This document shows, piece by piece, positions 46,172-57,333 of a DNA stretch of 64,000 bases. The notes under the pieces are model-generated. The model did no database searches. It saw nothing but the letters and a program-made list of their open reading frames with translations, and was not told where the DNA came from. The stretch covers positions 95,263,444 through 95,327,443 of the forward strand of contig NC_066582.1 in NCBI RefSeq assembly GCF_024323335.1. Direction: 5' to 3'. This DNA is from Lathyrus oleraceus. Lineage: Eukaryota; Streptophyta; Magnoliopsida; Fabales; Fabaceae. Within the stretch, counting starts at the first letter, position 1; the number at the start of each line of letters is the position of its first letter. Made by a program: the position numbers and the translations under genes.

Positions 46172-47661
46172 TTAGTAGATAATATGTTCTTATACATGGT
46201 TCAGAAACTATTAGTACTATTAGTAGAAGTATGATAGACTAGATGCATTATTCCACATTTTATATATGAAAAAATGTGGTTAAAAAGCAAAGACCGAGAA
46301 AATATAATATAATTTTTTCACTTTGAATTGTTTTAACCACATTTTAGCTAAATATATGAAAAGGTGATTTACTACCTATTTCACCTAAATAGGCGAGAAA
46401 AATGCATCTGATGATGAATTTTTACCGCATAGTTCAAATATGCTAATTTTATTATGTTTCAATTGTTTATTTTTTTCTCCTTTTATTTCTTGATTTACCT
46501 AACCATTTAGTTTTTTCTTATACATGAGTGAGGATCAAAACGACGTGCATGACCCAGTTCATGAGTCATAATTTGACAACATGAAAACATGCGACAAAGA
46601 TTATATTCCACATATTTAGAAAATGTGCCATAACAATCACATTTTACACAAATAAAAAGTGCGGTAAAAATATATTTCATATTTTTTGTTAACTATAAAT
46701 ATGCAAACTCATAAAATTTTTGCTTCCTATATCTCGTTTTTTCAGAGATATAAATAATAAATCTTCTGAAAAAGAAGTATATACATTATAAAATAAGATG
46801 TTTATTCCACTAAATAATTTTTTTATTTTAAAAATTCTAATATGATTTGATAATTTAAAATAGTTTAATTGAAAATATGTGTAATATTTTTTTACATCGA
46901 TAGTACATTATTTTTAAATTAAAAATGAGTGGTATTTTATATTTTTGTGAATTTTTAGGGGTGGGGTTGCAAATCGTAAGGACTCAGTTTATTTCCTCCT
47001 GAAATGGGCATTTGAGAGCCCAACAAAATTGGGCTATGAGTAGACTACTTCCATTTCATTCAAGACCCATGTAAAATTGCTCTCATTCTCACCAACCAAA
47101 ATTTGATTTTTATAGTAAAATTAATAACTCGTATGAATTATTTAATTTTTTTTTATGGAAATAACAAATAAGGGAATGATGCTTTGTCTTTGCGTCAAAA
47201 GCTTCCGGAAAAGCAAAAAGCAAGTGGGCATTATATAAGTAATTTAGTACGAATAAGAGGTTTCTATATAATTAATAAAATGGAGAGATATGCGCTTATA
47301 AAGCTTGAAAAGAATAAGTAGAATTTCATTTGTATTGCCATTATCTAAGTAGGTTTTATATGTTTCCTTTTTTAACACCATCCAATATGCATGCAAGCAT
47401 TCAGATTAAAAAGTAAAACTCTAATTAAATTAAACCCGATATTGAATTATTTATGATTATGTTCATACCTTAAATTAAAAAAAAAATGATTATTCAAAAT
47501 CGACAAACAGTCAAATTTTAAATCAATCGATTTTCCCTTAATCGAAAGAAAGTTAGGTGAGAACACTATCTTGGATTCAAATTTCAAAAATGTTTATTTT
47601 GGTCTTAAGAGCGCTCTCAAAACTAATACTTTTATCTCGACAAAACCGCACTTTTAAAGTA
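46172..47661. other. Unassigned AT-rich stretch
   Basis: No gene seen. 46240-46350 contains CCACATTTTATATATGAAAA and an inverted relative AACCACATTTTAGCTAAATATATGAAAA, with a further CACATATTTAGAAAATGTG palindrome-like word at 46610. This may be a small decayed inverted-repeat element, without definable ends. Confidence 0.25.
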
Positions 47662-47666
47662 GACTA

Positions 47667-48276
47667 TGCTGGAAAAACTAGAATCTTAAAATTAATCGAA
47701 TCATTCTTGATAAACAAAAATCAATCTTTTTGATTGATCTTGCCTCTTGTTCTTTATCCTTTACTCAGGTGAAACAACCGCTCATTGGTTGTAAGATGAT
47801 TCTACACTACACAGAGAATTTGAAAGAAGAAAACAATGCAATTGAAAGTGAGAGAAAAAAAAATTCTGGAGAAAGGGAAGAATGTTTTGTTGTTGTGCAA
47901 ACAGAACTTTAAGTATTTGATATTGTGTGTTAATCACAACTGTGATTTCAGAAACTAATCAAAGTTCTTACAAAGTGATTCTCACTTGATTAGAAATGAT
48001 ATAGAACTCCTCTCTATTTATAGATGATATTACTTGAACTCTAAGTAATTTAAAAAATAACTAACTCAACTAAAACTAAGTTATGTTAACTATTTCGACT
48101 TTGTCGACTCCTTCGACAACTACATGCTTCGACTTCATGCTTCAACAGGCTATATTTGACTTTCTGTCAAATATAGCAAATATATACTTTGTTCGACACA
48201 AGCTAAACACCTTTCGACACTCTTCGAATACAAATATATTATTTTGATTTCGACACAAAGGACTACGTATTTAACA
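47667..48276 (-). repeat. 3' LTR of the older Copia (610 bp)
   Basis: The plus-strand start is TGCTGGAAAAACTAGAATC (47667) and the end TTAACA (48276). It aligns along its whole length with 62716-63320. The right copy keeps the likely original start TGTTGGAAAAAC, and the left keeps the CA end. The region inside the right edge, TACTACCTAATTCATTG, is a weak, possibly decayed polypurine tract when read on the minus strand. The 60-codon frame at 47730-47912 is not a gene; a near-identical sequence is in the other LTR. Confidence 0.85.
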
Positions 48277-50182
48277 TACTACCTAATTCATTGTGTCTAA
48301 GCTATCTACCTTCGTCATTATATCTGCAATCTGATTCTCTGATCTGCAATGCTTCAGGCTCAACTTTCCATTCTCTACCTACTATCTCAGGTAATGGAAC
48401 CTCATTCCGATATGTTTGCTTCTTCCGTGTGCTATCACGTTCTTTGCCAAGTTGTTAGTAGACATGCTATCGATCTTCATGGTCATTGCTAAGTTGTTAA
48501 CACATATCCTACAGTCAATTTTCTATCTTCGGCATCACCACACCAACTAGAGTCAATGTAGCCCACAAGTTTACATTCTTTTCCTTCTAGACTAAAGGAA
48601 ACAAAATTCCATAGTCGAGTGTTCCTTTGAGATACCTTAGTATCCTCTTGGTGGTTGCAAGATGAGATATCTTTGGCTTCTACATGAATCTACTGACCAT
48701 GCCTACACAATAGGCTAAGTCTGGCCTTGTGTGACAGAGGTATCAAAGTGATCCGATGAGTCTTCTGTAATGCGTTGGATCAACATCATCTTCAGTCGAA
48801 TCTTTTGTCAGTTGTAATTTGGGTTCAAGTGGAGTTGAAGTTGGGTTGCAATCTTGCATCTCTAATCTATTGAGTATTTCACCTGTATATCTTCTTTGAT
48901 GCATCATCAAGTCTTTACTAGTCTTGTAAAATTCGATATCAAGGAAGTATGAGATATTTTCCAAAGTGTCTGATATTTCAAATTCCTTACTTAGTTCATG
49001 TTTGAAGTCTTCGATCTCCTTCTTGCAACTTCCTGTTATCAACAGGTCGTAGACATAAAGGCACAACATAAGTAGCTCACTCCTACTTCTCCTAACATAC
49101 ACATCATGCTCTGTCGAACACTTATCAAATTCTTTCTATCTTAGAAAGTTGTATATTTAATGTTCCAAGCTCTTGGAGCTTTTTTCAGTCCATACATGGC
49201 TTTATGAAGCATGTATACTTTCCTTTCTTTGTCTTGTTTCACAAATCCACTTGGTTGTGTTACATACACCTCTTCGTCTAGAGGATAATTCAGGAATTCA
49301 TATTTCATGTCCATTTGACATATCGATCAGTTATGTATATTAGTTAGACCAATAACCAACCTGATTGTTTCGATTCTAACTACTAGGGCAAAGACTTCAC
49401 CATAGTTGATTCCTTCTTTCTAAAGAAACCCTTTCGCTACAAGTCTTTCCTTGTTTCGAATTGCTTCACCTCTTGGGTTAAGCTTGACTTTGTATACCCA
49501 CTTCACATCAATTGCATTATTCCCTTTTGGAAATTCGACTAGTGACCATGTAACATTGTCTTCTATGGATTTTATCTCATCCACCATAGCTTTGATCCAC
49601 CTCGAGTCTTTCAATGCTTCAACTGCATTAACTGATTCAGCATCTGCATAGAAGGCATAATGTAATACTCACCTTCATTATCAACCACATCATCTGATGT
49701 GATTATGCATTCCTGTAGTCTTGCAGGCATGTTTCTTATTCTCCAAGGTCTCCTTGTACTAGCTTGACCTTCGACAACATCTTGTTGAACTTCTCTAACA
49801 GCTTGTCGAACTTCTCTAACAACTTCATTAACTGGTTCATCACACATGATTCTCACTGAATCCTTCTTGATGTTCTTACTAAAATATCACTCCTTATGCT
49901 CATCTAAAATTACATCCCTGTTGATCACGACTTGCTTGTTTATTGGGTCAAACAATTTGTATCCACCTTTTGAATGATAGCCCCCTAGGATCATATGACT
50001 TGACTTATCATTCAGCTTTCTTCTTAGCTAATTTGGAACACATGTACATGTTATGGATCCAAACACTTTCAAGTGGATTATGCTAGGTTTGACACCAGAA
50101 CAACATTCTTCTGATGTGATACCTTCAAATTTCTTTATCGGACACATGTTCAATATGTATGTTGCAGTTGACACAACCTCAC
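48277..50182 (-). pseudogene. Older Copia: integrase C-part, reverse transcriptase, RNase H, broken
   Basis: From 50182 the minus strand gives the integrase end (HLKVFGSITCTCVP), then an acidic linker at 49856-49611 (VREVRQAVREVQQDVVEGQA). The RT start at 49614-49420 has SRWIKAMVDEIKSIEDNVTW and KWVYKVKLNPRGE. RT at 49102-48743 has CLYVYDLLITG, where the catalytic YVDD is YVYD, then a DIEFYKTSKDLMMHQRRYT part and RRLIGSL. RNase H pieces follow to the LTR. Middle RT between 49420 and 49102 is present but out of frame (for example around 49230, the QPSGFVKQ-like part). Stops and frameshifts throughout. Confidence 0.8.
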
Positions 50183-51266
50183 TGAAGGTGAGAAAAACAA
50201 GAAAGGGGGGTTTGAATTGTTTGAAAAATTAAGCGCTTTTGCAGAATGAAAATCACACAAAGATTTTATACTGGTTCGCTTATAACACAAAGCTACTCCA
50301 GTCCACCCGGCCAAGGTGATTTCGCCTTCAACAAGGACTTAATCCACTAATCTTGAAAGATTACAAACAACCCCTAAGAGAGAAGAAAATCTCTTAGTCC
50401 TCTCAAGTCTACAGACTGCAAAGAGTCACTTGAGGAAATCAAATAAAAATAAGATACAAAATGTGTAATCTAGTGTGCTTCTAAGAAAGCAAATATTACA
50501 AGCTTAAGAACAAATTTTTCACTTGATAAGCAACAGCTTAGTGAAAATCTTTGAAGAACAAAGATGTTTTTCTTGAGCGTGATATGATTTCAGTATAGTT
50601 TTGGCTAGTAATTTCTTCGTGTGTACTGAATGAGATTTCTTCTCTATTTATAGGAGTTGAAGTAGAGTTGAAGTAGCGTTGAATCTATTGGATATTGAGA
50701 TGTAATTACGCCATTCCATTAATAGCTTCTGCAGTAGACTTTTTCACTTAGAAGTGACTACTTACCACAATTAGTAACTTCTCTCTTGGAAGTGGAGATT
50801 AACGTCTCTTTTCTGATTGAGGAAATCCATTTGCAGAACTTTAACTTGGCTTAAACGTTACTTCATCATGATTAACAATTCTGATTAGAGTCTTTGTGTA
50901 TCTGGAGAAATTGGCTTCTGATGTTATTTCTTGAATGTTCAGATAGCGCTGATAACTTCAGAGTTTACAGAAGGCATTTGTTCAGAGTCAGAGCTTCTAG
51001 ACTTTACTTCATGTTCAGATGCTTCTGATACTTGCAGTTTTGTCCAGAGTCAGAGCTTCTTAAAACGAGATTCCTCTTTAGATGCTTCTGATACTTGAGA
51101 TTTTGCATCTGATCTTGTTTTGCATCTGATGACATCATCAGATTTATTTCTTCTTTCTTTAGAACCCTGCACACTTAGAAACTTTTCGTTAGGGTACCAC
51201 TTTTGGTTTCATCCTTTGTTATCATCAAAATCAGGAATCTATTGTAGAACTATTTTTGTTCTTACA
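50183..51266 (-). repeat. 3' LTR of the SIRE-type element
   Basis: 1084 bp with TG (50183) and CA (51266) ends; on the minus strand it starts TGTAAGAACAAAAATAG and ends CTCACCTTCA. A TATA-like CCTATAAATAGAG (minus strand) is at 50654-50642. It is rich in CAGAAGCATCTGAA-type words at 50930-51120. I see no difference from the other LTR. Confidence 0.95.
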
Positions 51267-51280
51267 ATCTCCCCCTTTTT
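51267..51280 (-). other. Polypurine tract of the SIRE-type element
   Basis: On the minus strand AAAAAGGGGGAGAT lies directly before the 3' LTR, where plus-strand synthesis would start. A near copy, AAAAAGGGGGAGAAAT, lies about 300 bp upstream at 51579-51564. Confidence 0.9.
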
Positions 51281-51753
51281 GATGATGACAAAACAAATAA
51301 AATTATCAGATGAAACATGAAAAATATTAGATCAGATAAACAAAAGCTCCCCCTGAGTTAGCGCTAGGGAGTTCAGAAGTTCTTACCAGAGCTTTTCCAA
51401 GTAATTAGGTTTCTGAAAACTTTCTGCAAATGCTTAACTTTAAAGTTAGAGTTATTTAATCAGAACTATTATTTAATCAGAGCTATTTATATCAGAACTA
51501 TTTCTACAATTGTTGCAGAATGCTTAAGGTTTTAGACATAGTTTTCATCAGAGCTATTTAATAATTTCTCCCCCTTTTTGGCATAATCAAAAAGGCATAA
51601 AAATAAAAAGAATAATAGAGAGAAAAACACTTCATTAAACAGCACAAAGGCAAACAGCAGTCAAAAAACAACAGATTCAAAGAAATATCAGAGCAAAAAA
51701 AAAGAAAAGACAGAAGCAAAAACACTAGGCAACCAAAAAAAAATCCTAAGTGC
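51281..51753 (-). other. 3' untranslated region between env-like ORF and polypurine tract
   Basis: About 470 bp with the second polypurine-like tract (51579-51564), a run of CAGAACTATTT-type repeats at 51455-51500, and A-rich sequence near 51690. No gene seen. Confidence 0.7.
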
Positions 51754-54300
51754 CTAAGGGTTTGGAGGAGGAGGAAGTCTCTGTAGAAGCATGGCAAACA
51801 TATTCTGGAGGTTTTCATTCAGAGCGTCTTGTTTGTCCATCCTTGCCCGGAGCTCACTCTGATCTTGCTTGATCTCTTTCTGATCTTGCTTGATCTCCTT
51901 CAGAGTGTTAAGAATCAGAGGGATCGCAGAGGAAGACTCCCCCTGAATCAGAGCCTGCTGAGTTTCAGCTTCAGCAGCAGCTTGGGCTTCTGCATCTGCC
52001 TTAGCCTTGGCTTCTGCTTCCTGAATTCTCAGAAGTTCTGCTTCTTTTGCCAGGCGTTCTTCTTCCAACCTCTTAGCTTCTTCTGCAGCTTCCTTAGCTA
52101 ATCTTTCTTCTTCCAATCTCTTGGCCTCAGCTTCTCTAGCCAGTCTCTCTTCCTCTAACCTTCTAGCCTCAGCTTCTCTGGCCAATCTTTCCTGGAGTCT
52201 TTCCTCAGAGTCTATGATGTAGCCATTTCTGACTTGTTCAGAGATACTCTTCAGCCTATAAGACTCAGAGGTCATCCAACTAATAACTCTGTTCCAGTGT
52301 GTCCTAACAGATTTAGGATCATCACTGACTTCAGAATTTTTAGCCAGAGACTTGATCTTCTGGACTGAGGATTCTGCAACCTGCATAATGGCCTCCTCAA
52401 GGGTAGGTGTGATAATTTTAGGTTCAGGTTCAGGTTCAGGTGAATGAGGTGGAGAGTTTTGAGGGCTGAGATGTAGAGGTTGAGGTTCAGTTTCTGGTTC
52501 TGGCTGGGGTTCAGATTCTGCTTCTGGTTGAAGTTCAGAATCTGGGGAAGAAGCATAGAGTGGGTTTACATCTAGGGGGTCAGAGTCTGGTTCAGGTACA
52601 GCGGGAATAAGTGGTGGAGTGATATAAGGTTCAGATGGTTGAATCACAGGTGGTTGGGTTTCAGAGGGTGTGGTGGTTGTTTGTGGTGGAAGTGAAGTTC
52701 GGAGGGGAGAGGTTACTTCAGTTTGTGTTTGAGTTTGTGGAGCGAAATTTTTAGCATAAATTTCAGCTATTGTTGGGGAGTTTGGGTCAGAGTGTTCTTG
52801 ATCAGAAGACTCATGATCAGAGGACTCTTGGTTAGAAGAAGAAGGGGAAAGGTAAGGTGGTGACTCATACTCAGAGGATGAGGAAGAACTGTGGTGATAT
52901 AGTAGATTAGGGTCAGAGGTTGTAGTAAAAGTACGGGCAATATTTAGAACAGGTGGAGGTTGAGAGGTTCTAATGATTGAGGGTGGTATTTCAGAGGTAG
53001 TGAATATGGGAGGTGTTGGGAGAGGAGTAGAAGAAGCCATTACAGGTACAGAAGTAGCAGGAGGAATGGACTTACCAGAAGAAGAAGAGACTTTCAGAGG
53101 AGCTTTGGTTCCAGAGGATTCTCCAGTTCTGGGTTTCTTTGCCTTCCTTGCTTCCTCAGCTATCTTCTGCTCAGAAAGACCTCTTTTGTATCTGACCAGA
53201 TCTTCTACAGAATCCAGACAGTCTTCAAGGCGGAAATCAGAAACGTCAATGCCTTCATCCAGACGATCCTGAAGGTAGATGGCAATGGCATCTCTGGGTT
53301 CATTTTTGAAGAACCTTTCAAGGCCATGAGGCATCTTCCTCTGATCCTTCAGAGCTTCCCAGGTCACATTCATAGTGGGCTTGACTCTGATGTCCTTGAT
53401 GATTCCCATACTCCTCAGATTTCTGGCATTCAGAGGCTTTCCAACGTCAATTGCCAGATCATCCATGCATCTGGTCTTTTCCAGAGCATCTACCAGCCCA
53501 TGCTCAATGAAGATGTCAGAGAGCAATCTTCCCAGAGGGATGTAGGATCTGGGCTTCATATTGTTCCTTGTTTCTCTGACTGAATCCCTCAGATATCTGA
53601 AGAGAAGAACAGGGAGGTTGATAGGAATACCCTTCTGAATACAGTAGAGGATGCACTTCTGATCAGCATTTATATAATCTGAAGAGTTGGAGGCTGGACG
53701 ATGATGGATTGTTCCCAGAATAATCTTCAGCCAAACTCGGAGGTTCTGATGAAGCTCCTTGTTCTTAGAGGGGTTTCCTTCAACATTTGCTTTGAAGATT
53801 GTAGGGTTAATGACTTCTGTGATGCGCTTGGACCTTGGAGGAATGTTGTAAATCCTTTTACCTCCAGTTCTCTCCATGTTCAGCAAAGAGGCAATAGATG
53901 CTTCTGTGATGATGATCTTCACTCCCAGAACAAAAGAAACAATGAACTCATCATCAGCATCTGCACATCTCCAGAACTCTTTCACCAGAAGAGGATAGAT
54001 TGGACCATACAATCTGTTGAAGTAGTTTTCCCAACCTTGCTTGCGAAGATCTTCAGTTAAATCAACGCCATTTCTTCTCAAATTTTCAAAATCCACCAGC
54101 GATTCACATAGTACATCCAAACCTTCAAAGGGAGTTGAAAGATGAATGTGTTGTTCACGTTCCAAAATATGAGGTTCTTTGTAAACTGGGGTCGTGGTAA
54201 CATCTACAACCATGGGTGTTTGAGTGTTTGAGGTTTGGGGGTTAGAAGCAGCTTCCATTTGTTGGGAGAAGTCAAAAACAGATTGTTCTTGAGGATTCAT
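51754..54300 (-). CDS. Env-like ORF of the SIRE-type element (848 aa)
   Basis: An uninterrupted 848-codon frame from ATG at 54300, placed after pol as in SIRE elements. Residues 1-330 form a globular part with SKRITEVINPTIF and CILYCIQKGIPINLPVLLFR, resembling the 'putative plant transposon protein' domain. About 400-640 is rich in Ser, Pro, Thr and Gln, with repeats of EPQPEPETEPQP type. About 690-800 is a long charged coiled coil of repeated RLEEERLAREAE units, ending in QDQKEIKQDQSELRARMDKQ. The protein ends in a Pro-rich tail. I see no clear signal peptide or membrane segment, so an envelope role is not supported by the sequence; the name is by position and family. It may be read from a spliced or subgenomic RNA, since a 483-bp spacer separates it from pol. 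Confidence 0.85.
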   Translation of the reverse strand: MNPQEQSVFDFSQQMEAASNPQTSNTQTPMVVDVTTTPVYKEPHILEREQHIHLSTPFEGLDVLCESLVDFENLRRNGVDLTEDLRKQGWENYFNRLYGPIYPLLVKEFWRCADADDEFIVSFVLGVKIIITEASIASLLNMERTGGKRIYNIPPRSKRITEVINPTIFKANVEGNPSKNKELHQNLRVWLKIILGTIHHRPASNSSDYINADQKCILYCIQKGIPINLPVLLFRYLRDSVRETRNNMKPRSYIPLGRLLSDIFIEHGLVDALEKTRCMDDLAIDVGKPLNARNLRSMGIIKDIRVKPTMNVTWEALKDQRKMPHGLERFFKNEPRDAIAIYLQDRLDEGIDVSDFRLEDCLDSVEDLVRYKRGLSEQKIAEEARKAKKPRTGESSGTKAPLKVSSSSGKSIPPATSVPVMASSTPLPTPPIFTTSEIPPSIIRTSQPPPVLNIARTFTTTSDPNLLYHHSSSSSSEYESPPYLSPSSSNQESSDHESSDQEHSDPNSPTIAEIYAKNFAPQTQTQTEVTSPLRTSLPPQTTTTPSETQPPVIQPSEPYITPPLIPAVPEPDSDPLDVNPLYASSPDSELQPEAESEPQPEPETEPQPLHLSPQNSPPHSPEPEPEPKIITPTLEEAIMQVAESSVQKIKSLAKNSEVSDDPKSVRTHWNRVISWMTSESYRLKSISEQVRNGYIIDSEERLQERLAREAEARRLEEERLAREAEAKRLEEERLAKEAAEEAKRLEEERLAKEAELLRIQEAEAKAKADAEAQAAAEAETQQALIQGESSSAIPLILNTLKEIKQDQKEIKQDQSELRARMDKQDALNENLQNMFAMLLQRLPPPPNP

Positions 54301-54783
54301 GATGAAGATTGATGAAGAAGATGAAGAACTGAGAAGGTTGCAGAGAAAACTTCGAGAGAGGGTTTAGGGTTTAAGAGTGAGTGAGAGTGATAAGTGTGTG
54401 AAATGTGAGAAAAGTGTTTATATACCTAAGGGTAAACACATGCAAAACGACACACATACCAGCGTTAGCACAAAAACCAAAATAGCACGTTTGGGGGAAA
54501 AATGATTACAGCTCATTAATGAATGTCTAATCCCAACAGTAAGCACACTGCTCGAGGAGATTTCAAGCGTTCTGACCTTTGATTTCTCTTGACAGCTGTC
54601 TAGAAGTTCTAGGGTTAGACGCATGTTCCCCACGTGTTGATGTTTCTGATCTTCAGGAATACAAAAGGATTTCTGAAGATTTCTAACTCAGATATCTTCT
54701 TAACTTGGTAGAAGTATCAGAGTCAGAGGCAGAAGTATATTTGTTTTTATCAGAGTCTCATTTTACATGTTCAGAGCCAAATT
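54301..54783 (-). other. Spacer between pol and the env-like ORF
   Basis: 483 bp without a recognisable coding frame. It contains purine/pyrimidine-rich stretches and words of CAGAAGxATCAGA type near 54640-54730, like those in the LTR. A possible place for a splice acceptor or internal promoter, but none is evident. Confidence 0.5.
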
Positions 54784-57333
54784 TTACTCAGGACAATTTT
54801 TAATGTTCAGATTTTCTAAGATGAAACGAAATCTATCTTCAGCTAGAGGCTTAGTAAAGATATCTGCCCATTGATGTTCTGTATCAATGAACTTCAGCGT
54901 TACTATTCCTTTCTGAACATAGTCTCTAATAAAATGATGTTTAATTTCTATGTGTTTGGCTCTGGAATGTAGAATGGGATTCTTACTTAAACAAATAGCA
55001 GCAGTATTATCACAAAGGATAGGAATGTTACTCTCAAATATCTGGAGATCTTCCAGCTGATGCTTCATCCAGAGCATCTGAGTTGTGCATAGTGACGCTG
55101 AGATATATTCTGCTTCTGCAGTTGATAGAGCAATTGTTGACTGTCTTTTGCTAGCCCAGGAGATTAAGTTGTTTCCCAGAAGCTGGCAATTTCCAGATGT
55201 GCTTTTACGTTCTATTCTATCTCCTGCATAATCTGCATCACAATAACCAGAAAGCCTATACTCTGATGTTTTCTCATACATCAGGCCCAGGTTAGGGGTT
55301 CCTTTCAGATACTTAAGAATTCTCTTAACAGCTGTTAAATGAGATTCTCTAGGATCTGATTGGAATCTGGCACAAAGACAGACGCTAAAGAGAATATCAG
55401 GACGAGTAGCAGTCAGATAGAGAAGAGAGCCTATCATACCTCGATAGAGCTTCTGACAAACCTTGTTGCTTACCTCTTCCTTCTCCAGAATGCAAGTTGG
55501 ATGCATGGGAGTCTTTGCAGAATTGCATTCAGACATATCAAACTTCTTTAGAACGTCTTTAATGTACTTGCTTTGATGAATGTACGTGACTTCTGGAGTT
55601 TGATTGATTTGAATTCCCAGAAAGAACTTTAGTTCTTGCATTAGACTCATTTCAAATTCTGCCTGCATTAACTTAGAAAATTCTTGGCAAACAGAAATAT
55701 TAGCAGAACCAAAAATAATGTCATCAACATAAATTTGGCATATCATGAGATCATTTTTATGATTTTTACAGAAGAGTGTAGAATCAACTTTCCCTCTGAT
55801 AAAATTTTGTTCCAGAAGAAAATTACTTAAGCGTTCATACCAAGCTCTGGGAGCTTGTTTAAGTCCATATAAGGATTTCTTAAGTTTGAAAACATGTTCT
55901 GGAAAATTTGAGTTTTCAAAACCAGGAGGTTGATTAACATACACTTCTTCTGAAATATAACCATTTAGAAATGCACTCTTGACATCCATTTGGTATAATT
56001 TTATAGAGTGATTAATAGCAAATGATACAAGAAGACGAATAGACTCTAACCTTGCGACTGGAGCAAAAGTTTCATTATAATCAATACCTTCTTGTTGACT
56101 ATAACCTTGAGCTACCAGTCGTGCTTTGTTTCTGACAACTTCTCCTTTCTCGTTCAGTTTGTTTCTGAACACCCATCTGGTTCCAATGACATGAGTGCCT
56201 CTGGGTTTAGGAACAAGATCCCAGACATCATTCTTGGAGAATTGATCTAGCTCTTCTTGCATAGCTGCCACCCAATCATTATCTTGAAGAGCTTCATCAC
56301 AGGACGTAGGCTCAATCAGAGACACTAGTCCCAGAGGAATATCTTCAGAAGTTCTGAAGGTAGATCTGGTTCTAACAGGTTCATCTTTGTTTCCCAAAAT
56401 CAAGTCTTCAGATACGTTGCTACGACTCTTGACTTTCCTTGGAATTTCTGGAGATTTAATTTCTTCAGAGTCTGGAGTGACAGGTGCTTCTGGAATTTTC
56501 TCAGATTCTACCAGAGTGATCTCTAAATCTGCAAACTTTTCAACTAGCTTTGACTTTTCAGGGTCAAGCTTATCATCAAATCTAACATGAATTGATTCCT
56601 CCACAATTTTGGTTTCTGTGTTGTATACTCTGTAGCCTTTAGAGCGTTCTGAGTATCCTAACATAATACCTTTCTGTGCTTTGGAATCAAACTTGTTCAG
56701 ATGTTCTTTAGTATTTAATATAAAACAAATGCATCCAAAAGGATGAAAATAAGAAATGTTGGGTTTTCTTCCCTTACACAGTTCATAGGGAGTCTTATCC
56801 AGAATAGGTCTAATAGAGATTCTATTCTGAATGTAACACGCTGTATTTACAGCTTCTGCCCAAAAGTGCTTTGCTACATTTGTTTCATTGATCATGGTTC
56901 TGGCCATTTCTTGGAGTGTCCTATTCTTCCTCTCTACAACTCCATTTTGTTGTGGAGTTCTAGGGCAGGAGAAATCATGGGATATTCCATTAGAATCAAA
57001 TAATTCTTCAAAATCTTTATTTTCAAATTCTCCACCATGATCACTTCTGACTCTAATAATTTTAGAGTCAAATTCTTTTTGCACTTTAGAACAGAAACTG
57101 GTGAATACAGAGTGAGACTCACTCTTGTGCTTTAGGAATTTTACCCATGTCCAGCGGCTGTAATCATCAACGATTACTAGTCCATACTTCTTTCCATTGA
57201 CTGATGCTGTTTTCACAGGACCAAATAAGTCAATGTGAAGAAGCTCCAGAGGCTTGGAGGTAGAAACAACATTTTTCTTTTTAAAAGATGTTTTTGAAAA
57301 ACTTTCCTTTCTGACAAGCTTCACACAGAGCAT
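54784..57333 (-). CDS. SIRE-type pol: integrase, reverse transcriptase, RNase H
   Basis: An 849-codon open frame; its first Met is arbitrary because the frame continues pol after a frame change. Integrase core: Asp35 (HIDLFGP), Asp98 (RSDHGGEFEN), Glu134 (NGVVERKNRTL), the DD35E spacing. An acidic, Pro-rich linker follows (about 250-340). Reverse transcriptase has RWVFRNKLNEKGEVVRNKAR, YQMDVKSAFLNGYISEEVYV, SLYGLKQAPRAWYERL and the catalytic YVDD in CQIYVDDIIFGS. RNase H has SGYCDADYAGDRIERKSTSG, STAEAEYIS and LCDNTAAI, with HSRAKHIEIKHHFIRD near the end. No stops. It integrates and copies the element. It overlaps the preceding frame by 53 bp. Confidence 0.92.
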   Translation of the reverse strand: MLCVKLVRKESFSKTSFKKKNVVSTSKPLELLHIDLFGPVKTASVNGKKYGLVIVDDYSRWTWVKFLKHKSESHSVFTSFCSKVQKEFDSKIIRVRSDHGGEFENKDFEELFDSNGISHDFSCPRTPQQNGVVERKNRTLQEMARTMINETNVAKHFWAEAVNTACYIQNRISIRPILDKTPYELCKGRKPNISYFHPFGCICFILNTKEHLNKFDSKAQKGIMLGYSERSKGYRVYNTETKIVEESIHVRFDDKLDPEKSKLVEKFADLEITLVESEKIPEAPVTPDSEEIKSPEIPRKVKSRSNVSEDLILGNKDEPVRTRSTFRTSEDIPLGLVSLIEPTSCDEALQDNDWVAAMQEELDQFSKNDVWDLVPKPRGTHVIGTRWVFRNKLNEKGEVVRNKARLVAQGYSQQEGIDYNETFAPVARLESIRLLVSFAINHSIKLYQMDVKSAFLNGYISEEVYVNQPPGFENSNFPEHVFKLKKSLYGLKQAPRAWYERLSNFLLEQNFIRGKVDSTLFCKNHKNDLMICQIYVDDIIFGSANISVCQEFSKLMQAEFEMSLMQELKFFLGIQINQTPEVTYIHQSKYIKDVLKKFDMSECNSAKTPMHPTCILEKEEVSNKVCQKLYRGMIGSLLYLTATRPDILFSVCLCARFQSDPRESHLTAVKRILKYLKGTPNLGLMYEKTSEYRLSGYCDADYAGDRIERKSTSGNCQLLGNNLISWASKRQSTIALSTAEAEYISASLCTTQMLWMKHQLEDLQIFESNIPILCDNTAAICLSKNPILHSRAKHIEIKHHFIRDYVQKGIVTLKFIDTEHQWADIFTKPLAEDRFRFILENLNIKNCPE

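Noticed and set aside
46240..46640. Possible small inverted-repeat element (CCACATTTT words)
   Set aside because: Words are inverted relatives, but no definable ends or target duplication.
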